DNA of 64,000 nucleotides from NCBI GenBank assembly GCA_021733665.1, contig JAHREI010000002.1, forward strand, positions 124,001 to 188,000, written 5' to 3'. The DNA comes from Bacillus subtilis. Its GTDB lineage: Bacteria; Pseudomonadota; Alphaproteobacteria; Rhizobiales; Rhizobiaceae. The position numbers were made by a program, and so were the translations under genes. Below are positions 47,041 to 55,460 of this stretch, piece by piece. The notes beneath the pieces were generated by a model. The model was given only the letters and a program-made list of their open reading frames with translations. It did not search any database and was not told the DNA's origin. The number at the start of each line of letters is the position of its first letter. The first letter of the stretch is position 1.

Positions 47041-47697
47041 ATGTCAGGGCGTCAGGATACGGTGAAACATTGGTCAAAAGTTGAGATGCTGGCCGATACC
47101 GTTAAAAATCCTAACATTCATATCCGCGGGAAAAACAGCTATTACAGTGATGCCTGGAGCGGAAGCTTCGAGGAAAGCGTTGTTCGCTATCACTATGGTG
47201 ATGAATATAGTCTTTCCCATTGGGAGCCGCTTTGGGAGATTGATCAGCTTTATATCGGCGATTATGTTTGCATTGGTGCAGAAGCAGTCATCCTCATGGG
47301 TGGTAATCACACGCACAGAACAGATTGGTTCAGCCTGTATCCGTTTCTTGAGGTGATACAAGAAGCCTATGTTGCTAAAGGCGATACAGTTATTGAGGAT
47401 GGTGCATGGGTTGGGATGCGGGCAATGATTATGCCGGGCGTAACGATCGGTGAAGGGGCTATTGTGGCCTCAGGGGCGCTGGTGACGAAATCTGTTGCAC
47501 CTTATACGATTGTGGCGGGCAATCCTGCATCGCCGATTAAGCAGCGTTTTCCTGAAGCAACAACAGAGCAGCTTTTGGCGCTGAAAATTTATCAGTGGGA
47601 TAAAGTGAAATTCGATGCGCTGCGAACGTATATTTGTTCTGACAATATTGACCTGCTGGTTGATGCAGCTAAACGCTATGACGATACACATTCTTAA
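47041..47697 (+). CDS. CatB-like hexapeptide acetyltransferase
   Basis: A 218-residue xenobiotic-acetyltransferase-type protein with left-handed beta-helix repeats (QLYIGDYVCIGAEAVILMGG, VIEDGAWVGMRAMIMPGVTIGEGAIVASGALV). The loop GGNHTHRTDWFSLYPF holds the expected catalytic histidine region, and YTIVAGNPASPIKQRF is the typical end. These trimeric enzymes acetylate chloramphenicol, streptogramins or sugars; the chromosomal setting does not tell which. ATG 47041 was used, with GAGGTGAAATTTT ahead. It could be an intrinsic resistance gene, or a sugar O-acetyltransferase. Confidence 0.87.
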   Translation: MSGRQDTVKHWSKVEMLADTVKNPNIHIRGKNSYYSDAWSGSFEESVVRYHYGDEYSLSHWEPLWEIDQLYIGDYVCIGAEAVILMGGNHTHRTDWFSLYPFLEVIQEAYVAKGDTVIEDGAWVGMRAMIMPGVTIGEGAIVASGALVTKSVAPYTIVAGNPASPIKQRFPEATTEQLLALKIYQWDKVKFDALRTYICSDNIDLLVDAAKRYDDTHS

Positions 47698-47725
47698 ACA
47701 TGAATAAGTAATGCTACATTGAGAT

Positions 47726-47757
47726 AATGCCCGCCAGTAAAATGAGCGGGCATTTTT
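47726..47757. terminator. Terminator between the CatB-like and DUF486 genes
   Basis: AATGCCCGC (47726-47734) pairs with GCGGGCATT (47746-47754) around an 11-base loop, and a T run follows. It is placed between convergent genes. Confidence 0.92.
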
Positions 47758-47772
47758 GTGGTTGAGATTTTG

Positions 47773-48117
47773 TTAGAACGGGCCTTTAAAAACGAAGAAG
47801 GCACCAAGGCAGATAAAGCCAAAGCCGATCATATGATTGATGGTGATGCTTTCACCCAGATATAAGACTGAGAAACCGGCAAAGACGCTCAGAGTGATCA
47901 CTTCCTGAATGGTTTTTAGTTCTGCCGCACTGTAGATGCCATGTCCCATTCTATTGGCGGGCACTGCCAGACAATATTCAAAGAAAGCGATTAGCCAGCT
48001 GACAATAATGACCAGCATCAGTGGTTTGTTTGTGAATTTTAGGTGCCCGTACCAGGCAAAAGTCATGAAAATATTCGATGCGCAAAGCAGAAGGATCGGC
48101 TTAAGATAATCAGCCAT
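47773..48117 (-). CDS. DUF486 family membrane protein (DMT-like)
   Basis: A 114-residue four-helix membrane protein: LKPILLLCASNIFMTFAWYGHLKF, PLMLVIIVSWLIAFFEYCLAVPANR, LKTIQEVITLSVFAGFSVLYLGES and MIGFGFICLGAFFVFKG, given here as separate segments. This matches DUF486, a half-size relative of drug/metabolite transporters. No substrate is known. GAGGCA precedes ATG 48117 (MADYLKP), which is preferred over 48129. Confidence 0.92.
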   Translation of the reverse strand: MADYLKPILLLCASNIFMTFAWYGHLKFTNKPLMLVIIVSWLIAFFEYCLAVPANRMGHGIYSAAELKTIQEVITLSVFAGFSVLYLGESITINHMIGFGFICLGAFFVFKGPF

Positions 48118-48226
48118 TTTATGCCTCAATATACCGGCGAAAGTTCAGGATTGATCGGGCAGAGATACATTTATTCAAAGCATAAGTAAAACGCTCTGAT
48201 ATTGGGATGAGTACAGGGAGTAATAA

Positions 48227-48256
48227 AAAATGCGGACTGAATAGGCCCGCATTTTT
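48227..48256 (-). terminator. Terminator of the XRE-like gene
   Basis: AAAATGCGG pairs with CCGCATTTT; the flanking A run at 48225-48230 gives the T tract on the minus strand. It lies 27 bp beyond the stop at 48283. Confidence 0.85.
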
Positions 48257-48282
48257 GAGATTCATGTTTTATTGGCAGAGGT

Positions 48283-48585
48283 TTATGGTACGTCGTCATA
48301 AGCAACGATGCCGCCCTCGGCTTCAAGGGCAGAGATGCGCTTGGCTTCGGAACGGGTGAATTTCAAGCGAACACCGATACCGCCGCCATTTTCAGCAATG
48401 AAAACTGCACCGGCATCTTCAAGAGCCTTTTGTAGGGTTGCAAGAACGGTATCGTCCGGTGTGTCGAGCTTGCGTTCAAAAAGTTCAATGACGCTAATTT
48501 CAATACCTGAAAATGATGACAGTCTCTCACGGCTGAGCTCTATTAATGTGCGGGCAGCTTTACATTGCGGGCCGGTAATCATCAC
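48283..48585 (-). CDS. XRE-like helix-turn-helix protein, 100 aa
   Basis: A small lambda-repressor-fold protein: MITGPQCKAARTLIELSRERLSSFSGIEISVIELFERKLDTP, given here as a joined stretch, forms the first helices of an HTH_3-like domain. The C-terminus contains AVFIAENGGGIGVRLKFT, a tail common to many Rhizobiales XRE-like proteins. It is a probable DNA-binding regulator with unknown targets. A GTG at 48588 with AAGGAC upstream is a possible start one codon earlier. It is divergent from eptA, 399 bp away, and could regulate it. Confidence 0.87.
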   Translation of the reverse strand: MMITGPQCKAARTLIELSRERLSSFSGIEISVIELFERKLDTPDDTVLATLQKALEDAGAVFIAENGGGIGVRLKFTRSEAKRISALEAEGGIVAYDDVP

Positions 48586-48984
48586 AAGTCTGTCCTTCTG
48601 CTGTAGTATAGTGTGAGCAGGTGCTCAAACATACCTTAAGGGATTGAGAAACAAAGCCATATTCAGCGCATCATAGCTCAGTTTTTATTCGTTGAAACAA
48701 GACTTTTTGAAGCGGTTGTGTAAATTCTGAAGTCAGGGAGTTTATTTGAGGTGCTGTTTCTCTCGCCACAATTCTGGCTGAAAATATATGTCTTCTTTTT
48801 TCAGAACGCATCAATCAAAAATTTATAAAAATGTATAAGAATTGAAATGATTTTTAAAAGGAAATTTTGAGAGTTTCAGTTTTTATACATGAAGCCTATG
48901 TGCGCTTTATAATTTAAGCGAACACACATGATTTCTTGACGGATTTATAAGATGTAGATTTTTTAAAACTTTAACAGGTGACAT
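48586..48984. promoter_or_regulatory. AT-rich divergent region upstream of eptA
   Basis: About 400 bp, very A+T-rich, between the XRE-like gene and eptA. It holds a 17-bp inverted repeat at 48831-48890 and many A/T runs of the kind favoured by H-NS- or MucR-like silencers. No PmrA-type direct repeat was recognised. I see no gene. Confidence 0.6.
48831..48890. repeat. Inverted repeat of 17 bp in the eptA leader
   Basis: Bases 48831-48847 (ATGTATAAGAATTGAAA) are complementary to 48874-48890, with two positions that become G-U pairs in RNA. The spacer is 26 bases. The right arm ends 95 bp before the eptA start. Confidence 0.8.
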
Positions 48985-50619
48985 ATGAAATTCAGAAGAA
49001 TTTCTGTAGCAAGCAATTTGTTGTGCTTTGTATCGGCAATTTATATATCATTATTCTTTAATAAAACTGTTTTTCAATTTATAATTGAATACCTCAATGG
49101 TAATGTTGTTCTTATATCCAGTGTTATCACAGCAATATTTTTACTGATCTATAGTTTTTTAGTGTTGTTTTCAGCGCCTTATCTGATCAAACCCATGTTA
49201 ATTTTTGTAATTACGGTTTCGGCGTCTTCCGCTTATTTTATTGATCATTTCGGCGTGTTTATTACGCCGAATATGATTGAGAATGCGGCGACTACAACAC
49301 AGGCAGAATCCGGACATCTGATAAATGGGCATTACATTCTGACCATGCTGCTTTATGCTGGTTTGCCCACGGTTTTGATTATCTGGCTGAAAATTAAACA
49401 TCGCCCTTTTTTACAGAAATTGTGGGTCAACACATTGTTGATTACAGGGTGTTTGGTTGTCGCCTTTGCTCTAGTTATGAGTAATTTTGCACCTATTTCC
49501 TCAATGTTTCGTGCAAAAAAAGAAGAAATCGTTGCCAGAATTAATCCTCTCGCGCCGATCAGCAGTACGCTTCGCTATTTAGTACGGGCAAATAATGAGC
49601 GGGCATATATTGCTGCCCCCCTTGGTACAGATGCAGTGCAGCTTAAACCTTATACAAACGGAGGCGCTAAAAAGCGCCTGACCGTGATTGTGTTAGGGGA
49701 AACAGCACGAGCACAGAATTTCAGTTTCAACGGTTATGAGCGGGATACAAATCCGCAATTGAGAGCGCGCAATGTTCTGAACTTCGGTAATACAACCAGT
49801 TGCGGCACAGAGACCGCGGTTTCTGTGCCTTGCATGTTCTCACCTTTCACGCGGGCAGACTATAGCAGTAAAAAATTCCGTCAGTCGGAAAACCTGATGG
49901 ATGTTTTGAGATATGCGGGGCTTGAGCCTTTGTGGGTCGAAAATAACACAGGCAGCAAGCGCGTGGCCGATCGTATTGAAACTATTGACCTTAGTCGTAT
50001 GCAGGAGGGGAATCTGAATTGTGAAGGCGGAGAGTGCTATGATCAGATATTGGTCGATCAGCTGGCTGCCCGCATTGACAGTTTTAAAACAAGCACAGTG
50101 GTTGTTTTACATATGCTGGGCAGTCACGGTCCGGCTTATTACAGGCGCTATCCGGCAGATTATGAAGTCTTTAAACCAGCTTGTCGTACGTCCAATTTTT
50201 CTAAGTGTACGCAGCAAGAAATCATCAATGCTTATGACAACTCCATACTCTATACAGATAAAATTCTGGCTGAGATCATTGATCTTTTGAAGGCGAGGGA
50301 GGGAGAGTTCGCATCGTCAATGATTTATATGTCTGACCATGGCGAGTCACTGGGTGAGAAGGGACTTTATCTGCATGCTATGCCATACTTTATCGCTCCC
50401 AAAGAGCAGACAGTTATTCCGTTTTTTAGTTGGTTTTCGCCTGATTTCCTGAAGCAAAATGAACTGGACCTGGCTTGTCTGGAGCAGCAGAAAGATGAGC
50501 CTGCGTCACATGATAACCTTTTCCATCTGATTTTAGGGCTCATGGACGTGAAGACCAGTGTTTATGATAAAACATTGGATTTTTTTAACGGGTGCCGCAT
50601 GGCTAAAACTGTGATGTAA
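48985..50619 (+). CDS. eptA: Lipid A phosphoethanolamine transferase (EptA/MCR family)
   Basis: Transfers phosphoethanolamine from phosphatidylethanolamine to lipid A, lowering polymyxin binding. The 544-residue protein has five N-terminal hydrophobic segments (to about residue 170) and then a periplasmic sulfatase-fold domain. The nucleophile is Thr277 in SCGTETAVSVPCMFS, flanked by Cys273 and Cys283 with the spacing of the MCR disulfide. VIVLGETARAQNFS gives the metal glutamate, SDHGESLGEKG the Asp/His pair and YLHAMPYF the further histidine. The N-terminal codons are AT-rich. AACAGGTGA precedes ATG 48985. A lipid A target is inferred; core heptose or Kdo is also possible. Confidence 0.93.
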   Translation: MKFRRISVASNLLCFVSAIYISLFFNKTVFQFIIEYLNGNVVLISSVITAIFLLIYSFLVLFSAPYLIKPMLIFVITVSASSAYFIDHFGVFITPNMIENAATTTQAESGHLINGHYILTMLLYAGLPTVLIIWLKIKHRPFLQKLWVNTLLITGCLVVAFALVMSNFAPISSMFRAKKEEIVARINPLAPISSTLRYLVRANNERAYIAAPLGTDAVQLKPYTNGGAKKRLTVIVLGETARAQNFSFNGYERDTNPQLRARNVLNFGNTTSCGTETAVSVPCMFSPFTRADYSSKKFRQSENLMDVLRYAGLEPLWVENNTGSKRVADRIETIDLSRMQEGNLNCEGGECYDQILVDQLAARIDSFKTSTVVVLHMLGSHGPAYYRRYPADYEVFKPACRTSNFSKCTQQEIINAYDNSILYTDKILAEIIDLLKAREGEFASSMIYMSDHGESLGEKGLYLHAMPYFIAPKEQTVIPFFSWFSPDFLKQNELDLACLEQQKDEPASHDNLFHLILGLMDVKTSVYDKTLDFFNGCRMAKTVM

Positions 50620-50630
50620 AACAAGTAAAT

Positions 50631-50664
50631 AAAAACTCCGAAAGATGTCTTTCGGAGTTTTTTG
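50631..50664. terminator. Terminator of eptA
   Basis: AAAAACTCCGAAAGA (50631-50645) pairs with TCTTTCGGAGTTTTT (50648-50662), with a T run after it. Being symmetrical, it also serves the convergent gene at 50675. Confidence 0.95.
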
Positions 50665-50674
50665 TTGAGGTGCA

Positions 50675-50968
50675 TTACCAGCGTGTATCGTTGCGACAGC
50701 TTGCAACCAGAAAGCCCAAAACAAAACCAAGAATACCGGCCGTGCTGAGAATGGTTGTTGCAGTGCCCGGATTCTCGCGGATAGCGGTAACGGTTGCCTG
50801 TCCTTGCTCTCTTATTGTTGAAGCTGCACTGCTAAGGCGCGTGCGCGCCTCTTCAGCAGCTTCTTCACTACGCCGTTTCAGGGATTGGCTCATCGTATCA
50901 ATTTGCTGGCGCAATTCAGCGATTTGTTCTTCCATTGCCTGACGGGCATTGTCAGCATTATCTGCCAT
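50675..50968 (-). CDS. Coiled-coil protein with C-terminal membrane anchor (ElaB/DUF883-like)
   Basis: A 97-residue protein. Residues 1-60 are a charged amphipathic helix (ARQAMEEQIAELRQQIDTMS, SEEAAEEARTRLSS) and residues 70-88 are one hydrophobic segment (ATTILSTAGILGFVLGFLVA) near the C-terminus. This is the layout of the ElaB/YqjD/DUF883 family of inner-membrane, stress-induced, ribosome-associated proteins; the match is by architecture, not by a specific motif. ATG 50968 has GGAG at good distance; ATG 50974 is too close to it. Confidence 0.78.
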   Translation of the reverse strand: MADNADNARQAMEEQIAELRQQIDTMSQSLKRRSEEAAEEARTRLSSAASTIREQGQATVTAIRENPGTATTILSTAGILGFVLGFLVASCRNDTRW

Positions 50969-51078
50969 TTGCATTCTCCGTAAAATGATGGAAATTTAAA
51001 GAGTATAAGAAATTTGGATACTCTGGCGCTGTGCTTCAAGCGCTGCTTTATGTCATCACAAGTTCAGACGTGCAGGCA

Positions 51079-51156
51079 TCAAAAGAAGAAATACCAGATT
51101 AGCACGACGACAAAGAATGGTACGCCCATCATCCATAAAATACCGGCTCTCAGCAT
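51079..51156 (-). CDS. 25-residue membrane microprotein
   Basis: A 26-codon frame with an ideal AAGGAG eight bases before ATG 51156 and a TGA stop. It encodes a single hydrophobic span: MLRAGILWMMGVPFF, then VVVLIWYFFF. With Arg3 as the only charge, the N-terminus should be cytoplasmic. The perfect ribosome-binding site and the absence of other features in the 256-bp gap support translation. I recall similar 25-residue proteins in Rhizobiales genomes but can name no function. It lies on the same strand as, and upstream of, the coiled-coil gene at 50675. Confidence 0.7.
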   Translation of the reverse strand: MLRAGILWMMGVPFFVVVLIWYFFF

Positions 51157-51224
51157 TTTTGTTCTCCTTATTTTTATATGGAGTTAACGTCGCGACCGGT
51201 CTTTAGGTTCCTCAAAAAATCAAA

Positions 51225-52490
51225 TTATGTGCGAAAAGCTTGCGATTTATACTGTTTTTGGTAGCGCTGCTCCAATGCGGCGCAACCCCAGATAATACCG
51301 ATAATCAGATAAAAATGTCGCCAGTGATCAATATCAATCACATTGCCGATGACGAGATGAGCAAGAAAGGCAACATAGCTGCATAGCAGGTAAGGTTGCC
51401 AAGGCCGCTCACGCAGCATTAATTTAAAGCCAAGAGCTAATGTGAGTATGATCAAAATCATAAAGGCAAGAAAGCCTATCCAGCCATAATCAAGCAGAGC
51501 TTTCAGCCACATGTTATGAGTGTCCTCACCAAACATAGGACCGAATTCCAACGGACCTATGCCGAAGGGGCTTTCCATTGAGAGCAATAAACCCAGCCAG
51601 TGGCGCGCAAAGCGTCCTGTACGAGCGCTGTCATATTCATGTTCAAGACGGGCACGCTGATAGAAAATTTCGCTGATCTGGGGGATTTGTAATGCAATCA
51701 ACATAGCCAGTGCCAGCACAAGGAGAGCCGCAATGCTGATGAAAACGATCTTGCCACGAAATTGCTGATCGGTGCTCCGAATAAACAGTAAAACCGGAAT
51801 GAGCAGCAGGGATATGATAAACATTCCCCATGCTGCACGGGAGAATGATAGCAGAACAGCCAGTGTCAGTATCATAAAGAGTGCCCAGTAAAGCAGGTTC
51901 TTACTGAACGGGCGCGTTAAAATCTGATAAAGGCACCAATTAATTGGCAGGATCAAAAAAGGGCCGAATACGTTCGGATCCTGAAACGCACCTTTGGCGC
52001 GGCCATAGAGCGTAAACAAATCTGCGGCTGGTATTATATTGAGATAACCACCGATCCCCAGCAGGCTGGTCAGAGTTGCAGCGACCATATAGCCTGTGAA
52101 AAGCGGTTGTAGCCGTCGCCAGTCGCTTTCTGTCACTGCTGCAAAAAAGACTGCTGTCAGCGCCAGAAAATAAGACACAGCAATATAAAGCGGAGCTTTT
52201 TTCAGATCATCCATCTGAAAAATTGAGAGAACTCCGCCAATATTAAACAGCGTAAACAATAAGAGTAGTGTGAGTGCATAGATACTGAGCCTGAGGCCGG
52301 AAAGCAGCCACAGGGTCATTAGTGCCAGCATCAGGATTTCATAAGGGCCAGGTTCAAAAAGGACGAAGCCGCTAAAAAATACCCCCGTGCCTAAGGACAA
52401 GCGTGCAAGCCACGGTATTACAGCTTGTGGATTACCATGATCAGCAGACTTAAAATCTGCTGAGGCGGGATGTATCGCGCCGGCACTCAA
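51225..52490 (-). CDS. O-antigen ligase/polymerase-like protein (Wzy/ExoQ family)
   Basis: A 421-residue polytopic membrane protein with about 11-12 hydrophobic segments. The large loop and LLSFSRAAWGMF, then GEDTHNMWLKALLDYGWIGFLAF, are signatures of the Wzy_C/O-antigen ligase superfamily. In this setting it most likely polymerises the exopolysaccharide repeat unit. Its ATG overlaps the stop of the glycosylphosphotransferase by four bases, so the two are coupled. It is the last gene of the minus-strand wza-GT4-PGT-wzy series. Confidence 0.9.
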   Translation of the reverse strand: MSAGAIHPASADFKSADHGNPQAVIPWLARLSLGTGVFFSGFVLFEPGPYEILMLALMTLWLLSGLRLSIYALTLLLLFTLFNIGGVLSIFQMDDLKKAPLYIAVSYFLALTAVFFAAVTESDWRRLQPLFTGYMVAATLTSLLGIGGYLNIIPAADLFTLYGRAKGAFQDPNVFGPFLILPINWCLYQILTRPFSKNLLYWALFMILTLAVLLSFSRAAWGMFIISLLLIPVLLFIRSTDQQFRGKIVFISIAALLVLALAMLIALQIPQISEIFYQRARLEHEYDSARTGRFARHWLGLLLSMESPFGIGPLEFGPMFGEDTHNMWLKALLDYGWIGFLAFMILIILTLALGFKLMLRERPWQPYLLCSYVAFLAHLVIGNVIDIDHWRHFYLIIGIIWGCAALEQRYQKQYKSQAFRT

Positions 52491-54046
52491 TAGGCGTTTT
52501 CCGTATTCAGAAGACGAACAGGTGTCAGAAACAAAATTTTCAAATCAAACCAAAGTGACCAGTTTTCAATGTAATTCAGGTCATATTCGGTGCGCATAAC
52601 GATTTTTTCCGGCTTGTCGATTTCACCACGCCAGCCATTGATTTGTGCCCAGCCGGTAACGCCGGGTTTTACTTTGTGCCGCGCGAAATAGCCGTCTACA
52701 ACATCATTATAGAGCATATTATTGGAATTGGCACTGACAGCATGCGGGCGAGGTCCCACCAGCGAGAGACTGCCGGTGAGAGAGTTGAAGAACTGCGGCA
52801 ACTCATCAATGGAGGTTTTGCGTATGAAACGACCGACACGTGTAACGCGGCTGTCGTTCTTAGTGACGGCCTGTCTGGCGGTCGGGTCGCACTGATCCGA
52901 ATACATGGAGCGGAATTTCCAGACATTGATCACTTCATTATTAAAGCCGTGACGTTTTTGTTTGAAAATAACCGGTCCCTTGCTGTCTAGTTTAATGGCA
53001 AGAGCGGTTGCCAGCATAACCGGAGAAAACAGCACAATACCAAACAAGCTGAAAACAATGTCGAAGAGCCGTTTGGCAATCGCATCCCAGTCGTTGATCG
53101 GCTTGTCGAGAATATCGAGCATCGGCACTGAACCAATATAAGAATAAGCGCGTGGTTGCAGGCGCATATTGGCAGCATGGGCAGAGAGACGAATATCGAC
53201 CGGCAATACCCAAAGCTTTTGCATGAGTGTCAGGACGCGCTCTTCCGCAGAGATTGGCAATGAGACAATCAACATATCAATACGGGCAACACGGGCAAAT
53301 TCGATCAGTTCGGAAATATTGCCGAGCTTCGGATAGCCAGCCACAATCGGTGGTGAACGACGATCACCGCGATCATCAAAAATACCGCAGATTCGAATAT
53401 CATTATCCGGTTGTTTATTGAGTGCGAGGATAAGATCTTCGGCATTTTGCCCGCCGCCGACAATAACAGCACGGCGTTCCATGCGGCCAGTACGTGCGAG
53501 AGTACGCATTAGTTTAGCCGCCAGAATACGTGACAGCATAAGAGCTAAGAGTCCGGCGATGACAAAGCCGGTAAACCAGACGCGGGAATAAACGGCGGAA
53601 ATTTTAAGCAAGAAAGCCAGAACAGCCAACGTAGAAAAGACCCCAATCCAACAAATGATCAGGCGTCCGAGAAAACGAAACGGCTTGCGCAGGACTGACG
53701 GGCGATAGCCGGAACTAAACTGCGCAAAGGTCACATAAAATGCGGCTGCTAATATATTGGCAATCAGGTACTCAAACAGATGGTCTTCAACGATGCCGAC
53801 ATAGGCAAAATACATGCCGATACCGCACAGAAAGACCACCGCAAATTCCCAGATACGCATCAATCCGGTGAAGAGTGCGGGTGAAATACTTTCATTGCGA
53901 AATTTGGCGGCTACCTCCAGAGCGAGAGGGCTTAACGCAACCTTATCGACGGGAGCTGATGAATTGTCCGTGCCGGACGATTTCTGCAGTACTTTCCTGT
54001 CAAAATTTGTATTGGGTTTTTTCTCAAGCATAGATCGTACCGGCAT
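52487..54046 (-). CDS. Polyprenyl glycosylphosphotransferase (WcaJ/UppE type)
   Basis: Starts repeat-unit synthesis by loading a sugar-1-phosphate on undecaprenyl phosphate. The 519-residue protein has four N-terminal membrane segments and a Rossmann-like middle domain ([19 protein letters not shown]). The catalytic C-terminal sugar-transferase domain follows: [63 protein letters not shown] and [14 protein letters not shown] 54046 and ATG 54031 are both possible and neither has a good ribosome-binding site. The sugar is likely glucose or galactose by family, but is not proven. Confidence 0.93.
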   Translation of the reverse strand: MPVRSMLEKKPNTNFDRKVLQKSSGTDNSSAPVDKVALSPLALEVAAKFRNESISPALFTGLMRIWEFAVVFLCGIGMYFAYVGIVEDHLFEYLIANILAAAFYVTFAQFSSGYRPSVLRKPFRFLGRLIICWIGVFSTLAVLAFLLKISAVYSRVWFTGFVIAGLLALMLSRILAAKLMRTLARTGRMERRAVIVGGGQNAEDLILALNKQPDNDIRICGIFDDRGDRRSPPIVAGYPKLGNISELIEFARVARIDMLIVSLPISAEERVLTLMQKLWVLPVDIRLSAHAANMRLQPRAYSYIGSVPMLDILDKPINDWDAIAKRLFDIVFSLFGIVLFSPVMLATALAIKLDSKGPVIFKQKRHGFNNEVINVWKFRSMYSDQCDPTARQAVTKNDSRVTRVGRFIRKTSIDELPQFFNSLTGSLSLVGPRPHAVSANSNNMLYNDVVDGYFARHKVKPGVTGWAQINGWRGEIDKPEKIVMRTEYDLNYIENWSLWFDLKILFLTPVRLLNTENAY

Positions 54047-54208
54047 ATGTGGGGTGATTGGCGCACTAAAATATACCGCAAATTATCAGTTATGAGAGTT
54101 GTTATTTTCTTATTTTTATACGGCACATCTTATTATACGACACTATACAGGCTTTTTCATAGATCGTAGTTGCCGGATGGTAAATGTATCCGCAATGTTA
54201 GTTTATTA

Positions 54209-54216
54209 GGGGGGGG
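54209..54216. repeat. Homopolymeric tract of eight G
   Basis: GGGGGGGG lies in the 206-bp gap between the glycosyltransferase stop and the start of the glycosylphosphotransferase (minus strand). It is about 165 bp upstream of the latter's start, a position that could affect a promoter. Confidence 0.8.
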
Positions 54217-54252
54217 CTGATGAAATAGTTTTATGAAATTGTATTTTTGAAT

Positions 54253-55398
54253 TCAGGTGTTGAGATAAAATAATTCGGTCGTTGCCGCCATATTTTCGCG
54301 GCTGAATAAAGACCGTAATAATAACGGATCGGGCATGCTTGCGTAATAAGCCGCAGGATCTGAATATGCCTTATACATTTTAGCCGCGAGTGCAGAGGTT
54401 TCCGGTTTGCACAGAGCGTTGCTGTTTTCCCCGAAAATTTCAGACAATCCGCCGACGCGGCTGGCAATAATGCTGCGCTGAGCTGCCAGAACTTCCAGTA
54501 CAATATAGGGTAAGGATTCAGCACGCGAGGGGAGCACAAAGATACGGCCAAGCGTGAGCGCTTCACGTACCGGTATAGCCGGATAAAAACGAAGATGCTG
54601 TTTTAAACCCAGTTGCTCAGCCAAGGCTTGATAGTCTTGTTTTTGCGGGCCATCACCAACCATGATGCCAGTAATAGGGGGGCGGTTTCCGGCTTTAGCT
54701 GTCATGTTTAACTCGGCAAGAGCGCGAATAAACAGGTCGGGCCCTTTGAGATCACGCATCATGCCTGTGAACAAAAAGTCGGAAGCATCTGCATTAAGGG
54801 ATACCGGCGCGAATTCATCTTTACTGATACCGTTGCGGATAATTTTATAAGAGCAACGCGGATCGCCAACTTTAGCGTGATAAACTTTCTCCTCATAGGC
54901 GGAGACAAAAATCAGGCCGTCAGTTAACGATTCTTGCCAGCGCTCGGCTGTAAACATGATTTTTCCGGCCATGGATTCTGCATCATAATGGAGACTGCCG
55001 CCATGAGGGGAATAAAACCGTTGTGGTGTGGTTATCTGATTACGTTGCTTGCGCGTGAATAACGTGCCAAGCCGCGCATAAGTGCCGCCTTTGGCGCCAT
55101 GCCCATGCACAATGTCCGGTTGAAGTTTTTTGATTATCTTACGCGTTGAGATAATAGCGCCAATATCACTCAGACCTATCCGGCGATTGATCGGAATGCG
55201 GTACAAGCCTAAGGCCAAATCCGGTAGCAGAGAAGCGAATTGCGCTTGCTCGAGAGCACCGTCTTCACATAATTCGCATATGACGCCGACCTGATGACCG
55301 GCGGCGTTTTGCATTGCTGCAAGATCGCGGACATGTCTGAAGACACCGCCTATAGGTGAACGGAAGCAATGGATAATCCGCAAAGATTTTTGCTTCAC
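54253..55398 (-). CDS. Glycosyltransferase family 4
   Basis: A 381-residue GT-B enzyme that adds a sugar to the lipid-linked repeat unit. The N-terminal IIHCFRSPIGGVFRHVRDLA holds the GG donor-side loop, DIVHGHGAKGGTYARL is the acceptor-side histidine region, and PSRAESLPYIVLEVLA carries the E-x7-E motif near residue 310. I use GTG 55398 (MKQKSLRIIH) because GAGGGA sits just ahead; a TTG at 55419 is less likely. The gene follows the wza-type gene by 57 bp on the same strand. Confidence 0.92.
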   Translation of the reverse strand: MKQKSLRIIHCFRSPIGGVFRHVRDLAAMQNAAGHQVGVICELCEDGALEQAQFASLLPDLALGLYRIPINRRIGLSDIGAIISTRKIIKKLQPDIVHGHGAKGGTYARLGTLFTRKQRNQITTPQRFYSPHGGSLHYDAESMAGKIMFTAERWQESLTDGLIFVSAYEEKVYHAKVGDPRCSYKIIRNGISKDEFAPVSLNADASDFLFTGMMRDLKGPDLFIRALAELNMTAKAGNRPPITGIMVGDGPQKQDYQALAEQLGLKQHLRFYPAIPVREALTLGRIFVLPSRAESLPYIVLEVLAAQRSIIASRVGGLSEIFGENSNALCKPETSALAAKMYKAYSDPAAYYASMPDPLLLRSLFSRENMAATTELFYLNT

Positions 55399-55440
55399 AA
55401 TTCCCTCATCTCGGAGCAATGCATTTAAGTTATAAGGATT

Positions 55441-55460
55441 TCAGATCAGATCAGATCAGA
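55441..55460. repeat. Pentanucleotide repeat (TCAGA)x4 at the end of the wza-type gene
   Basis: Four perfect tandem TCAGA units. On the minus strand they read TCTGA, and the first unit provides the TGA stop of the gene at 55456-56019. Changes in copy number would lengthen the gap to the glycosyltransferase but not alter the protein. Confidence 0.9.
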
